In this document: positions 33,516 through 48,500 of the stretch, piece by piece
How positions within the stretch are numbered: the stretch's first letter is position 1
How the letters are laid out: every line of letters begins with the position of its first letter
Assembly (NCBI GenBank): GCA_050084985.1
Contig: JBITNC010000002.1
Span: forward strand, 18,042,001 to 18,106,000
From: Nageia nagi
Lineage: Eukaryota; Pinophyta
Reading direction: 5' to 3'
Length of the DNA stretch: 64,000 nucleotides
Notes under the pieces: model-generated
What the model saw: the letters and a program-made list of their open reading frames with translations, nothing else
Database searches by the model: none
Told to the model about the DNA's origin: nothing
Made by a program: the position numbers and the translations under genes

Positions 33516-36500
33516 GTAAGCTTGCTGAACATTTCAATAGTTTTCTTTCTGTCAATGCCAAATTTATCACAAACTTACTTTGCATACGATCTTAACAGGT
33601 GGAGTTGGCTGCACTCTTACACGATATTGGTAAGCATTTATATTCTCTCGTTCACTTCAATCTCTGCAATACTGTTTAAAATGTCCGTCTTTTATGCTCT
33701 CATGGTGTGTAGCTTCGTTTTAACGCCATTAGTTTTAATTTATTATTTTTCTCTGGTTCGATTCACAGACGATCATAAGTATTCGAGGTGAGTCCTACCA
33801 CTTTTTCTTTCGTTTTCCCCTATTTTATTTTGGCATTTGAATTTTTTTTGTTTAATTGATGCCCCTTTCTTATGATCAGGGATAGCGGTGAGAGCAAGTT
33901 GGCGGAACAATTTTTGGAGAGCCATGGAGTGGAGCCGATCAAAAGAGAAAAAATAATGGCCATCATCAATAGAATGGGTAAGACCGTAGGACTAAGATTT
34001 AATGACGTTCAAAACCCAGATTGCACTACGTATATATAATCAGGTTGAAGTTGCATACAAATACTAGGTTTGGTATTTCAGGAGGGTTTTTTCCATTTGG
34101 ATATTAAAAATTTTGAAGGCATGTTGTGAAATTTCGGCTTAAGGCCACTTGTCTAATAATATAACAGCTTCTGGTTGAATTAGTTTATAAAGTTTACAGG
34201 CTACTTATCCTTAATTGCTTAGTTTTTCACAAACTGCTTAACCATTAGATTTATGAATTAGTACAACTGAAGCAAGAAGCAATGGGCTTTTGTTGTATCC
34301 TGTCATGGAAGAATTTACTGGTATTGCTGACTCAATAGTCTATTTTTTTTAACAAACCAAGTTTAAAAACTCAGAGTTTTGAGGTAGAATATTAGAGATA
34401 AAATACCCAATTTTTTAGCTCAGATGTACTAGTTGTTTTTATAGATTTGGCAAAGTTAAGAAGCATTAATTATAAAATGTTGTAGTAAATACCACGTTTT
34501 CCAGCAAATATGAACTTGATAATACTTACTTCTTGCAAACTATTGCACACATTAGGATTTAATTTTCTTTGCCATCCTGCTATAAAGAGTCTGCATCCTT
34601 GAATATGTATTCTGAATGATCTTGAGTCCTATTATTTTTCTAATTCAACAGGAACATATTTCTGATTAACACTAAATGGGAAAATTTGTAGCCTGTCTTT
34701 AAGAACAATGAAATGAAGCTTCATGACTGCCTTGATGAAGATGTCTGCCAACTGATCCTTGGCCTTCCAGTACTTCAACTCAACTTCCTTCTTGTGAACC
34801 AATTTAATAAAGTGATGTTTCAACTTTGCATCTTTTGATTAAACAGTAGATTCTTTGTCAATTGAATAGTATTTACGTTATCACCTTAGGTTGTTGCAAG
34901 TCCTTGTTTCTTCTTCGATTCTAAAAGAATCCTTTGCAACTGGACTGCTTGTGTGCATTTTTTGAGGTTGGTCCTATGTACTCTGCCACAGCCATAGAAA
35001 ACACAACCACAGCTTGTTTCTTTGAAATCCATGTCGTAACTCCACTACCTAATGTAGAACAGTGTTCTGAAGTAGACTTCCGATTATCAACTGATCCTGC
35101 CAAATCCAGATCACTGTAGCCAACCAACTCATCGTGTTCAAGGGAAGAATAATGAATCTTGTATTTCATTGTTCCCTTGCATATCTCAAAATTGTCATTG
35201 CCACTCTCATGTGAACTTATTATGGTTCAGTCATGAATCTAGAAAACAAGGACAAAAAAAACGATATTCAGTCTACTAGCCCCCAAGAGTATATTCAGTC
35301 TAACAGCAGTTAAACACATGAGACTACCAACCAAACATCTGAACCTATTTCTATTCACTCTCCCGCTCATTTTCTTTGCACATCTTTTTTTCCTTGTGCA
35401 AATTGTGTAGGTACTTCTTTGCAATCTTACATTTGAAACTTCTTTAACAGGTCTTGAACATACTTCGTGACAAATGAAGATTCCATCGTTTAATTCATAT
35501 ACTCGCATTCCAAGAATGTAATCCATATGTCCAATAACTGTCATCTCAAACTCTTGATTTATGGCTTGTTTGAACTTTTTAATCAATTTTGAGGAATTAC
35601 ATGTGAAAATCAGATTATCAATACATAAACACAATGAAAATATTGTTACATTCTCTTTTAATAGACAAACTCATTCTTTTATCTTAGAAGCCGTTCTCAA
35701 TGAAGTAGGAATGACTCCTAGATTACCATGCTCTAGGAGCTTTCTGGGCCCTTCAAGGGCTTTCTTCAACTTTTAGGCATGTTCTTTGTTTTCAGCTTCA
35801 AAACTTTATACCTGTACCGCATAAGCCTTTTCTTCAATGTGCCAATTCAAAACGGTACTCTTCACATGAAGTTGGTGCACCTTACTTCGATTACAAGATA
35901 AGTATTTTTAATTGCTTCGATTGCAGGAAGGTTTCATAATTGTTTCAACCAACTATTGTTTCCAGTAATCAACATTTTCCAGTTGTATTAGTTGATTTTA
36001 AAGGTTGAACTAGGGTTCATAATTGTGGTATTAGAGCTACCTTCTTGGCTAAGTGGGTGGCACATCGACCATGGCCTCCTCTTCAATCCATCACATAGAT
36101 GCTAACTTAAGGACTAAAATTGCCCTATTAGTGGAGAAAGCCATTAAAGCCCCATTGAATGGGATGAATCAAGCTTTTTGGTAATTGATTATGCTCATGG
36201 AAAGAAGGGAAAATGAGGATATGGAAATTGAAATGGCAAGGATGATGAAGATACCAAGAGATCGAGAGACCATAGAAGAGAAGCTAATAGGCATGTTGAT
36301 TATCGAAACTCTTTGGAGGAAGAAGGTATATGCACAAGAATTGAGAAGGAAACAATATAAATTTGGTGGAGTCAATGAGGATATTCAACCCAAGATTTGG
36401 ATGGGCAAGGTAGCCTACTTCTTTCGGCTGAACCCCTTGGAGAATTATGAGAAAATCAAATTTGCAACCCTAAACCTTGAGGGATCAACATTCAATTGGT

Positions 36501-39500
36501 GGCAAATTATTCAAGATGACTAGGAAGAGGAGGATGAAGAAGGTGAGCAGTTAGAAATAAATACTTGGGATGAGTCTATAGCCATCTTCTATAAGAATTT
36601 TGAGGTGTATTGTAATGTTCCCTTTTTTGGAGTTCTGCTCAATTGTGGTTTTGTAGGGATTCCGTCTTCCATAAGCCAGGGATTGTTGGTTCGTTTCTGG
36701 AAATGGATAGAACATCTCCTGCCAATCGTTTTGACAGGTCATACGACATGCCTGTTAGAAATAATAATAATACATTAGTCTATGTTAGAGATAATAATAA
36801 TAATACATTAGTTTATTGCTAATGTATATTGGTGGTTATTTGGTTGGTTATACTACGGGAATGTAACTGCCCATACACTATGTATTTATTCATGTTCTCA
36901 TTAATGGAATCATCAATCTGGGCTCATTTCTGATATGATATCAGAGCCATCTTTTCGGAAATCCTTCTCTTGCTGCCAATAAGCCTGTAGAGGATTTGTT
37001 CTTGAGTATATCCAAGTGAGAAGACTGTGACAGAGGAGAGAGTGGTGATTCAGTCAAGAGTGTTCAACGATTGAAGCTCTCAACTCTACCAGAGCATTTA
37101 GGGAAGCAAGTTGATTTCTCTGATACAAAATTGATGTTGGTTTGGTGAGGGCGTCCAACACGTGATCTTCAGAGACGATTGCATCAAACGCAAGATAGTG
37201 AAAACAGTGATATTGCACTGTGTATGACTGCATAGCCAGCTTCAAACTCTCTTCCGCCTAGGTCCATGATCTTCCTTTTGTGACCCCAGCATGGCCTCTC
37301 CCTGACACAACAATCCCGTCATTGCTCGTGCATTTGTAAATGCACGCCCAGCCTCGCATTTGAGAGTTGTGCGAAGTGATATTCATAACGTTTAGTTGGG
37401 TAAGTGATGCGTTTGTATGTGAGAACGTGCACACTAAAAGACAACACTAACTCTGCCAACGTTCGCCCAGCCCTGCAAAACAGTATCGCTCAACCTTGGA
37501 CAGCCCCATGCAGTCCCTACAGCCTGACGCCCGCGTAACATGAAGAACCAATGGAATTTGTGAACACAAAGCAACCCACTCATTTATAAACATGTCCATC
37601 CACACTCAGAGGCGTGGAATAACAATTTCCTGCCTGCCAGCGAGGACCTGAAGCAATTTGGCTATGACATCGTGTGGAGAAAATGTGTAGTCTGATCAAA
37701 CAAGGGCATTCAGCATGTTTAAAATTGTGTGAGAAGTGCAGCACATGATCTGCCTAGCAGGTACCCAGCCTCAAGTCATCCGCACTCAGTCTAGTTTTTT
37801 AAAACAATTTCAAAATATACTCCCAGAATTGAGTGATATTACATCACTCAGCTCCAACCAATAAGGTGCTAGTATTAAAAAGATATTCTAAAGTTTGATT
37901 TTTTGGAGGAATGTTTAAGGTGCTGAAAAAACAAAAAAAATTATCAAATTATTTGATTAAATTTTTTATTCCCTATAGTTTGAGATTTAAATTATTTTAT
38001 TTTTATCCATTAATCAAATTAATTAAATATCTTGATCATACAATGTCCTTTTAAGTGCCATTTTTTTCACCTTAGACTTTGTTCCGAGCAATTTGTTGTG
38101 AGTTTGGTTGACAGATTTGAAGTGATAACCATGGCCCAGTCCGCCCTGAAGTTATTACTCCCCGACTCCCAAGTGCTGAAGGGAGAAAATTATGCTGCTT
38201 GGAAGACGAAGATTCAGATAATTCTTCGCTTTGAGCAATTGTGGGAAATCGTTAATGGCACTGAAATTCGATCGATGTCAGTAGGTGAAGACCAAACAAA
38301 GTATTATCAATGCAATGATAAAGTGCTTATGATCATCCTCCTTGACATCTCAGATGGTGTCCAACCCATGTTCGTGACTGCACTAAAGCCGACGATGAAA
38401 GGAAAAAGTTGCAACAAGTCTATGAGTCCAAGAATGCTAACCAACTATTGCATCTTCAAGGCTAGTTACACAATTTAAGGTTGAAGAGTAGAGACACCAT
38501 GGAATCATTTCTTTGCTGTATTTCGGAACTCTGAGCCTCCTTACAAGCGCTAGGAGGGAAGATGGAAGACACATCCCTGGTGCCCATTGTTTTGCGAGCA
38601 CTATCTCCGAAATTCTGCACCTTTGTGACGACCTTGAACATTCTAGACCAGAAACCAACCTTTGAGAAGTTGGTGAATCTGTTGCAGCAAGAGGAAGCCT
38701 CCCATGCAAGTTTGAACGAAGATGAACATGCCATGATGTTGTATCACAAGGGCAAGAACCCTTCCTATTAGAAGGGCAAGGAAACACGTTCTTCCCAATT
38801 GAACGACAAACTCAAGATGATATGTGGCAAGAAAGGGCATGAATTGCAAGATTTTTGGTACAATTCTTTTGCTCAAAGTGGATCATCGAGCAATAAGAAT
38901 CCAAAACAAAAAGTGCAAAACCCTAAGAACAAGGGGGAGTGGCAAAATCAAAATCAAAACCAAAATCGAAGACAAGGAGGATGACAACAAGGAAATGTTG
39001 TTGATGAAGGAGAAGTCCAAAAATTTTGTTTTCGCTCATGAAGTGCAATCCTTGAGATCATCCACTTGGTACGTTGATTCAGGTGCTTCCTCACACATGA
39101 TTGGCCAAAAGGATTGGTTTGCTTCAGTGTTCCATGGGGATGCGTTCTCCCTCCTATATGAGGCGTTCCCAGTGTTCCCCCGTTTTGGAAACTTGGGAAC
39201 GCCTAGGGAAATGTTTCCCAGCCGTTCCCTTTTTGGGGAACGACTGGGGAACATCCCCAGGGTCAGGGAATTGTTCCCTAACCGTTCCTCTATTTGGGAA
39301 CGATTAGCCATTCCCGGGAATGGCATAGGGAACTTCCGGTGTTCCCAAGGACTTCTGGTGTTCCCCCTCAAATTTGGGCAGATTTAGAGGGGAAAAAAAA
39401 GAAAATCAACATTTGACTTAAAAAAAAAGCACTTAAAGTGCATGAGATTTGACCCACCAACATTCCCACCCCATCTAACCCTAAAAGCATCTTATAAACT

Positions 39501-42500
39501 CCATTCAAAAGTATTTTTGTAATCAATTTTCATTGTGTGTAGCTAGGAGATAAAAAAAAAACAGCAGTTAGTAGAAAAAAGGTAGTAGTGAGGAGAAAGA
39601 GAGCGAGGAAGAAATACTCATTTTATCATACTTATTTCACTATTTGACATACTCATGTAAAAAAAGAAAACAACATTTGACTTAAAAAAAAAGCACTTAA
39701 AGTGCATGGGATTGGACCCACCAACATTCCCATCCCCTCTAACCCTAAAAGCATCTTATAAACTCCATTCAAAAGTGTTTTTGTAATCAATTTTCATTGT
39801 GTGTAGCTAGGAGAGAAAAAAACAGCAGTTAGTAGAAAAAAGACAGCACTGAGGAGAAAGAGAGCAAGGAGGAAGAAATACTCATTTTATTATACTTATT
39901 TCACTATTTGACATACTCATGTCAATGTCCACTCTATGTATTTGATTTAGACCTAATGACATTATGATTCAAACTTATTATCACATTATGATTGTGGTAT
40001 CAGATTTATTGTTTTTTTTTACAATTATATCTTGAAGTTGAATTTCTAATTTCAATTCCATGTTTTCAATTTGTATACATGATTGAATTTGATAATATGA
40101 TTATTCATCATAATAGTAATCAATTGGAAACAATAAAATATTAAAATCTAAAAAATCTGAAAATTCTGATAATTTTTATTAGTATTATACTTGTCGTTCC
40201 TTGGCCGTTCCCCAAAAATGACCTTATTTTTTCCCCCGTTCCCGGATACATGTTCCCCCGTTTCCCTGTTCCCCAGCCGTGTGGAACACTGGTTTGCTTT
40301 CTTGGATGAATCACCTTATCTTGGTCAAGTACATTTGGGCGATGATACACCCTATGATAATTCTTAAAGGCCCACATGGTATAAGAAAACGCTTTAGGAT
40401 GCAAATTTGAATTCTCCACCAGACACTTCGACTTCTAGGGTAAGGGCACGAAGCATGGCTCGTGAAGAAGTGAACTTGGCTTTGATGAGCACGGTGGTGA
40501 ATGCACATGAATATGAAACGACTGAATATGATGCTTTGAAAAATGGTACATGGGAGCTGGTAGATCTTCCACTTGGAAAGAAGGCTATTGGATGCAAATG
40601 GGTGTTTAAAACCAAGTACAAAGTTGATGGAACACTCGATAAGCACAAAGCTCGACTTGTTGACAAAGGTTATGCCCAAAGGGAAGGTATCAACTATGAG
40701 GAGACTTTTGCTCCCACAGCCAAGATGAAGACCATTAGAATTGCATTGGCAATGGTTGCACAATTTGGCTGGAAAGTCCACTAGATGGATGTGAAAAGTG
40801 CCTTCCTGAACGGAGACTTAGAAGAAGAAGTCGACATGCAGCAACTAGACGAATTTGTGATTGATCCAGGAAAAGGAAAGTTATGTATATTGATCAAGTC
40901 TTTGTATGGCTTGAAATAGGCTCCTTGAGCCTGTTACATAAAAATTGAGGAACACCTACTACAACATGGTTTTGTTCGAAGCCCATATGATTCGAATCTC
41001 TACCTTCGACAACATGGGGAGGAGATGGCCATTGTTGTAGTATATGTCGATGATTTGGTCATCATAGGGAGTAATGAGGAGTTGATCCAATCATGGAAAA
41101 ATGATCTTTAAAAATCATTTGACATGACCAACCTTGGTTTACTTCACTATTGCCTTGCTAGACCCAGATATTTCTTTCACAGATGTAGTACACCAAGAGC
41201 TTGTTGGAGAAATTCAAGATGCCAGAATGTGAACCAATGAAAATGCCAATTGAACCTGTTTGTATTTATCATGCCATGATACTTTTCCACCAGTAAATGC
41301 AACTCTCAACCGTTAGCTGATTGGAGGGTTAATTGACCTTGCATATACCAGGCCAGATATTTGCTATGTTGTCAGCTATCCTTCGAGATTTATTCATGAA
41401 CCAAAGAAGGCCCATTGGATCATGACAAAGCATGTTCTAAGATACATTTGTGACACTGATAGTTATGGCTTGGAGTACAAGAAGAACGATAAGTTCATCT
41501 TGACTGGATACATGGATGCAAATTATGGAGGATCCTTGGATGATAGAAGATCAGCGATAGGATATGTTTTCTTCCTTGGATTTGGATCGATTTCATGGGG
41601 TAACAAGAAACAAAGCATCACATCCAAGTCTACCACATAGTTGGAATAACATGTTGCAGGAGATGGTTTTTGTGAAGCAATATGGTAACGTTGCATTTTA
41701 ACAGACATTGGACTTCCATAGAAACAATCCACAATTCTGCATTGCGACAATCAAAGTGTACTGAAGATGGTTCATAATCTTGTTTTCCATGAACACACCA
41801 AACACATCGAGATACAGGTGCATTTCATCCACTACCATGTTTCACCGCACAATGTTAAGCTCTGTTACATTTCCATGAAGAAGCACATTGCAAATATTTT
41901 TATCAAATTTCTTGACAGTGGAAAGTTTGACTACTTTTGGAGCTTCCTCTTGATGAAATTGCTAATGTATATTGGTGATTATTTGGTTGGTTAATTTAAA
42001 GACCTCATGTATTATGGGGGATGTTAGAAATAATAATAATACATTAGTCTATGTTAGATATAATAATAATACATTAGTTTATTGCTAATGTATATTGGTG
42101 ATTATTTCGGTGATTATACTACAGGAATGTAATTTCTCATACACCATGTATTTATTCATGTTCTCATTAATGGAATCATCAATCTGGGCTCATTTCTGAT
42201 AATGGTTTCGTCGAGAAATGAGGGAGATATTGCACTTTGAAGTTCACCTTGGGAGCCAAATTTTGACTATCGTGCCGCACGCGGGAATCTATAATTCTCT
42301 TCCATTTGGTCACAATAAGTATGACGTCCCTTTCCTAGGGACGTGTGATGGAGATTTAATGTATTTAGGAGTGATTCTTATGTAATTAGAAGATTTTTTG
42401 CTAGTATATTAGATCGATGAGTAATTTGTAATTTTTAGTTAAATTTGTGGGCCACCCTTAGATATTAATTTCATAATTGTAGATCTCGTCATTTGTATCC

Positions 42501-45500
42501 AAAATGGGATGCTCCACTTGTGGGGCTTAGAGAGATCCCAAAATGTAATTTGGTGGGCCCAATAGGTCAAATTACGCTAGATGCCTCATCTTGGGGACTT
42601 AAATAATAATTTGTAACCTTAATGAGGAATTAGAATGTCTAGGTTGGGTTGGCCAACCCCTTTGGATGAGACACCTCCTATAAAAGTCAATTAGAATGTC
42701 ATTTGAAGGATATTCTAGATTATTGATTATAATTGTGGGCGTGAGCTCTCTCCATTCCTCTTGTGCACATAGGGGAGGTACTTGAGGCTTAGCATTCCTC
42801 AAGCTTTAGCTGACTGCTACTTTGAGGCCTAACATTCCTCAAAGATCATTTGACTGCTACCTAGGGTTCGACATCCGCTAGGGTTACTTGAAGACTGTCA
42901 TCACTGTTGAGGAGTCTTGGAATCCATTAGGGATTCACTCCAACTTCTGCTGTTGCTGAGATCCATTTGGGATCTAACTACAACTACTGAGATCCACCAA
43001 TGCTGAGATCATTTGCACCTCCTAATTTGTCAAGGAGGGCTTTCTACCCCAGATGTCACACCTTGGAGGTATCTTGAGTCGCCTATCTCTGTCAGATCTG
43101 CATCTGGAAGAGCCAACCTCCATACGTCCCGTTCCTAGAGCCAGTTTGAGCATATTTGAGGGTTCTTGTAGTGAGATCCAGTCTCACCCTATGGCACAGA
43201 TCTAGCTATTCTAAGGAGTTAGACGCCCGCTCTCCCTTAGTCATTTTCACCAGGTTTGAGATTTCCATTTGACATATTTTGATTTTAGAGGAATTTTAGA
43301 ATTAATTTTGGAAATTTTGCCTCAAATAGTAAGTCGTTTGAAAATTTTGAGCCTTACAGGAAGTCATGTATCCCTAGATCTAACTCATTAAACTCAATTA
43401 CCATCATTCCTGAAATATTGGAGTCTTAGGAAAAATTCGTCCACCCTCTAAAAGCCCTAGTCCATCCCTACAGTGAGTCGTTTGAAAATTTGGGCAATTC
43501 TACACTTGGAGGAGACCTTTTAAGCCCTAGATCTAGGCCCTTAATTCAGTTTTCGTCATTTTGAACATTTTGAGGCCTTGAAGTTCCATGTCCACCGTCC
43601 AGGATGGCTGTCATGCTTAATTAACATTTGTATCAGTCCTCTTGGGTGAAGATGATTGCTTGGCACTCCTTTCAGAATTTTCTGAGCAATCTTTTCAAAT
43701 TTCAGAGATGCTTTGGATCTGATTTGTTATCATGGTTCAGATCTGATCTATTGAAGTTAGATTGGGACATCCATAATTGGGTATATTTGATGAATTGCAT
43801 GAGGTTGATGTTTAAGGCGGGACAAGTTGGCATTTGAAAATAGGCCGTGGGATCCAGGCACATGGGCAAAGCATGATTTGGGAGATCATACAGTGGAAGA
43901 GAATTGTCTTTTGTGGGAACGCATGATGAGTAGATTCCAGTGCTTAGCTCTTGCATTCATCCCAGTTTTAGTACAGCAGTATGAGAGGATGGAGGTGATC
44001 ATAAGGGAAGGTATGACTTACTCCTATGATACAAAATGCATTCGTCATCTTAGTTTTCAGTTTATGGAGAGGTCATCTAGCTTGGTATGCCCAAGTACTT
44101 TTTCGCCGTATGAAGCAAGGTATGCTTCAGTCCTTGGTTCCTCATTACAATTCAATTTTGGAACAGCAGCAAGAAATGAAGGGACATAAGGTATGCAGGG
44201 TGATCCATGATGAGCATTTTGATATTAACCATAGTAGTGAGATGATAAACTTTATTGAAAGCATAAGGGAGAATGAAGAAGATGAAACTGCTAATGGGTA
44301 GTCAACAAGAGATCCAAAAAGCTGTTGCCACTTTGAGGGGATGATCTTCCAAGTATCCAAAGGTAACAAATTATATACATTATACAATGATAATATGATG
44401 TCCATGGGTCTAACCCATTCTCCTATTTATATGCAAATATAACTACTCCACTGATCTATATGATCTATAGCTGACTTATAATCAACTTACAATGATAAGG
44501 CTAATTATGCTGTTGTGCAGGTGTCATAACACGTATGGAGACCATACTACCCCTTAAGAATTCCTGCAGTAATATACAAGGCGTAAAACCCTTGACCTTT
44601 CAACTTCTGCTCCTCTTAGCTATCTTTCTTCTGTGCAAGCTTCCAAAACATTTTTCTGTAAAGTAAAGTTATTGTTTCTCTAAAATTGAGACATATTTAT
44701 TTACAATAGTGCCATTTTTCTTATTTTATTTGTCAAACATGCCCAATGATTCTGCGGATTGATGACCATTCCACGGATGAGGTGCATCATGCTAATTGTC
44801 TAAACTAATATTCGGACCTGTGGAACTGTCTCTCTATGTGGTATAGATCACAGAGCTGCAGATACATTCATCCATCCACTAAATGTCATCAGTAAAATTC
44901 TCTTTTAGGTCTTTTGATTTTGCACACTCAAGATCACTATTTCCAAGATTGCTTTGTCTATGTTGTCACATTCACAGTATTTTACAGCACTTATGTATGA
45001 GAACTGATATTTTTTGGAATAAGAACTCTGGCATATTGCAGTGTATGGATTCAACTATAGCAGGTTAAATCTTTTGCTGAATATCCATTGATACTAAGTA
45101 TGATATACTATAAACTGAAAATATTCTTTTACCTTAACAAAGTAAGATATGAATTGGATGGTGAACATTGTGTCATAATTGTGGTAAAACGATTTTTCAG
45201 GGTTTAAGGAAGAATTGACTGGAGTTACAAATGATGAACTTTCGAAAGAGTTTGGAGTGGTTCAGGATGCAGATCGACTTGATGCTATTGGAGCAATTGG
45301 TTTGTGTATAATAAACATTCATTTACATAAATTGGATTTCGTTGCATTCCGTTTCAGCAGTAACAAGCTATCCTGGTCTCAGGATGATAGCAGTTATCTG
45401 CCTATATGAAAGGTTACATGAAAAAATAGAGACTCTACATATGGACATATCTATTTTCTTACCCAAAATAAAAAGTTGCGCTGGAACAAGAAATCCAATA

Positions 45501-48500
45501 GAACAATATAAACAGAAAATTTAGAGTTTTCTTTTTCAGCTAGAATTTGGATAGTGTTTGTGTGTTGTCTTTTCAGAGATTACTAAAAGCCAAACAAAAA
45601 ATACAGAATGCTAAATGTAAATGGTTATTTTTGAAGTAGAGTAGGTACAAACAAAAAATAGCCTGAATTTGGTCTAAATGTGGAATCAATTTGTTGAGTC
45701 AATGTAGGCTGGAGTATTGACAATTCATGTCTGTTTTTGGCTGTTTACAAATCTTCTGAACTACAACCATAGCAGGGGAATAACACACTTTTAACTAGAA
45801 GCAAATACTGAATTAGGTAAAGATGAGGCCTTCACATGTCTCACCTTACTTTTACTCTTCTCAACAAAAGTTTGATTATCCATTTTTGGTTTCCTTATTT
45901 TGAAAGCAATAATTGGTTATCATTTCAAATGTCATCAAACTATTCTTTTCTTCATTTTTTGATTTAATACATTATTTAGTGTGGAATAAAAGTCACTTTT
46001 ACATCATGAATAATTTATATAAGATACATTGTGGTTAGTATTCCAAAAGAATATTTTTACATGGGATAAACTTATGAAAAGAATTTGAAGGTTTTAATAG
46101 TGATAGGGACCTTCCCTAACATTATCGAGTCATTGTTATTTTTGTAATTAATTCAATTGATGTAAGAGTAAAATAGGAAGAATTATAGCTCGGGTCCTTT
46201 GACTAGCCAACCCTTGAGCTTTTAGGTTAGAATACTTATAAATACTTTTTTGGCAAGCATTGTAATATTTTCATCTTAGGGAGAAGTAAAACAATTATTG
46301 TGTGTTAGGAGGTTGCACCCTTGAAGAGGCTTGCAAAATTTAATTGTTGTGAATATGAAGTTTCTCTTATTTCCATTTCGTTCAAGATTGCAGCAATATT
46401 TTCTTGTTCATCATTATTTAAAATTGCAAGAATGTCATAAGTGGTATCAGAGCTCTTTCCAGGGAAGCAATTGTAGCAATTTGTGGATATAAGTTTTGCA
46501 AATATTGTTTGTCCACTAAATCTTCTTGCTTCATTTTCCTTTCGCTTTAGCTTTTGCTCTTTCCCTGACTCTTGTCCTGCCTGAGGTGTGTTTTGATCCC
46601 ACTGTAAGTTGAGTGACCTTCAGTGCACTGGCTACAGATATACTTAGTCCTATTTTTCTTTTTACCCCATGTTTCCCAATTCCTTTTAGCATACCTGTTG
46701 TGTTCCTTTCCTTATTTTCCTCCATAATCTTAACGATTGGATTGAATTTCACCTTGTTTGCCTTTCTTGCTACTTGTTTCTGCATTATTCAACTTTGAAC
46801 CTTCAGCCGTTGCTCCTTTTTGTACTCTCTCTTTCTTTTCTTTCTTTTTGTGGACTATCATTGCTAGATGTACATTCTCTTCATCATCTGAAATCCTAAT
46901 CCTAGGGTTTCTACGTGGTTGTTTACTCAGTGTAAGGACATAGATCAGTTTAATTACACTTTGGTGCAAAGGCACTTTGTTTTGAGTCTCTTACATCTCC
47001 CCTTCTGTATTCTTGAGTCATCTGATCACATCTGCCTTGTTGCATTGGTTGGAATGTTTATATCAATAAATAATAAATGATTGATGTAGTAGAGAAGTAA
47101 CAAATACATGATCATTGTATGTTTTGTTGAGCACGCTTATGCTGAGCCATTGATGCATCGACAATTCTATGTAATGGTAAGGAAATCTTCTAGCATATTT
47201 ATGTTCTTATTCATTGGTCAATGATAGCTATGTTTCTTTTCTAAGATAAGTGTACCTACTTTTTTTTTAATGTTATTGATGATTTGCTATGTTTTCTTTT
47301 GTGAGTCTATGCCATTGTTGAATTGGGAAATCAAATGCTGGTTTATTGAAACCTCATTAGGTCAATAAAGTGTGCTAATTCGCATAACTCCACAATATAA
47401 AGAGATGAATTCTCTCATTGTGATCCTTTTCAGTTGCCTCTATTTTCTAAAATAATACTGCATAATATCCTTAACTAAAATATTCGCATTATGAGTTTTC
47501 ATAAATTCCATGAAAATTCCAATGTTGGTTTATTACAGTAGGGAAATAACTTTTCCGTAATTTTATGTTGTCTTTTTTCAAAAACGTTTTATTTAATATT
47601 TTCTGTTTCATTCCTATTTGTAAGGGTCGATTTTTTGTGGTAAGTTTGTTTGGAAAATTTTAAAAATGACAATTATAAAATAAGGCCTTTCTTGCTATGG
47701 TAGTAAAGGAAAACTGAGGAATAAATAAAAGAAATGTTGAATGAAAACTGTTTTTCATTTGCAAGATGACTGAGTCTGACCTTTGGCTTTCTATCATGGA
47801 TTAAGAACTTGATTTGAATAGTGAGAAATAACTTTCAGTGTTATAATTACTGACTTAGATTTTTATTAAGCTTATGTTTGTTTAATACATGTTGACATTC
47901 TGATATTGAATTAACCTATCTATTTGGATACTCAAATATGAATAAGTTCTTTTTTTATATTTTATTTTGAGCTTTGACTATTTTGATTCAAAAAGTGGTC
48001 TATCTATATGTGTTCTTGTTATGCACTGAAACAATAGTTTATTATTTTGTTCTTGTGCATTCTTTAATAAATCAACCCTCTTTGTTTTGATATTTAAGGA
48101 AAAGTCGCATCTTGTTCATTCATGGCATATTCATATAATTTGAAACCAATGAAAGTTATGGCAAGATCATGGATTTCTCTCCTTCAATTCAGCTTTGTAT
48201 TAGCAATATACATTTTCTACTTTTTTTGATAAATTATTTTAATTATAGGTGATGATCTCTGAAAACTAATTAGTCTGTCCATGCAATGTATTTTTATATC
48301 TTCTAGGCATTGCTCGTTGTTTGACTTTTGGTGGAAGTAGGAACAGAGTACTATATGATCCAGAGATACAACCACGAGTGAATTTGTCAAAGGAAGAGTA
48401 TGTGAAGCAAGATGGTAAACAAACTACCTTGAACCACTTCTATGAGAAACTTCTGAAGCTGAAAGACCTGATGAAGACTAAGGTATTTTCTTGGAAACTT

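Larger units (their letters stand above)
36753..42201 (+). mobile_element. Ty1/copia element 3 in intron 4, with short LTRs, integrase deleted
   Basis: LTRs of 183 and 180 bp (TGTTAGAAATAATAATAATA start, TTTCTGATA end) differ by about 6% by eye. The primer-binding site TGATATCAGAGCC abuts the 5' LTR and a purine tract tattatggggga precedes the 3' LTR. Gag, protease, reverse transcriptase and RNase H regions are present with stops; integrase is absent. A hAT MITE (39125-40291) sits in the protease. The flanks atgcc and atggt do not give a clean 5-bp duplication. Confidence 0.9.

Noticed and set aside
38437-38876. Several overlapping minus-strand frames
   Set aside because: Antisense shadows of the copia gag of element 3.
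46531-46975. Minus-strand Lys-rich frames as a nucleocapsid gene and a third foldback copia
   Set aside because: No zinc knuckle or other Gag motif is visible, and the orientation relative to the LTR at 46101 cannot be tied to a duplicate arm.
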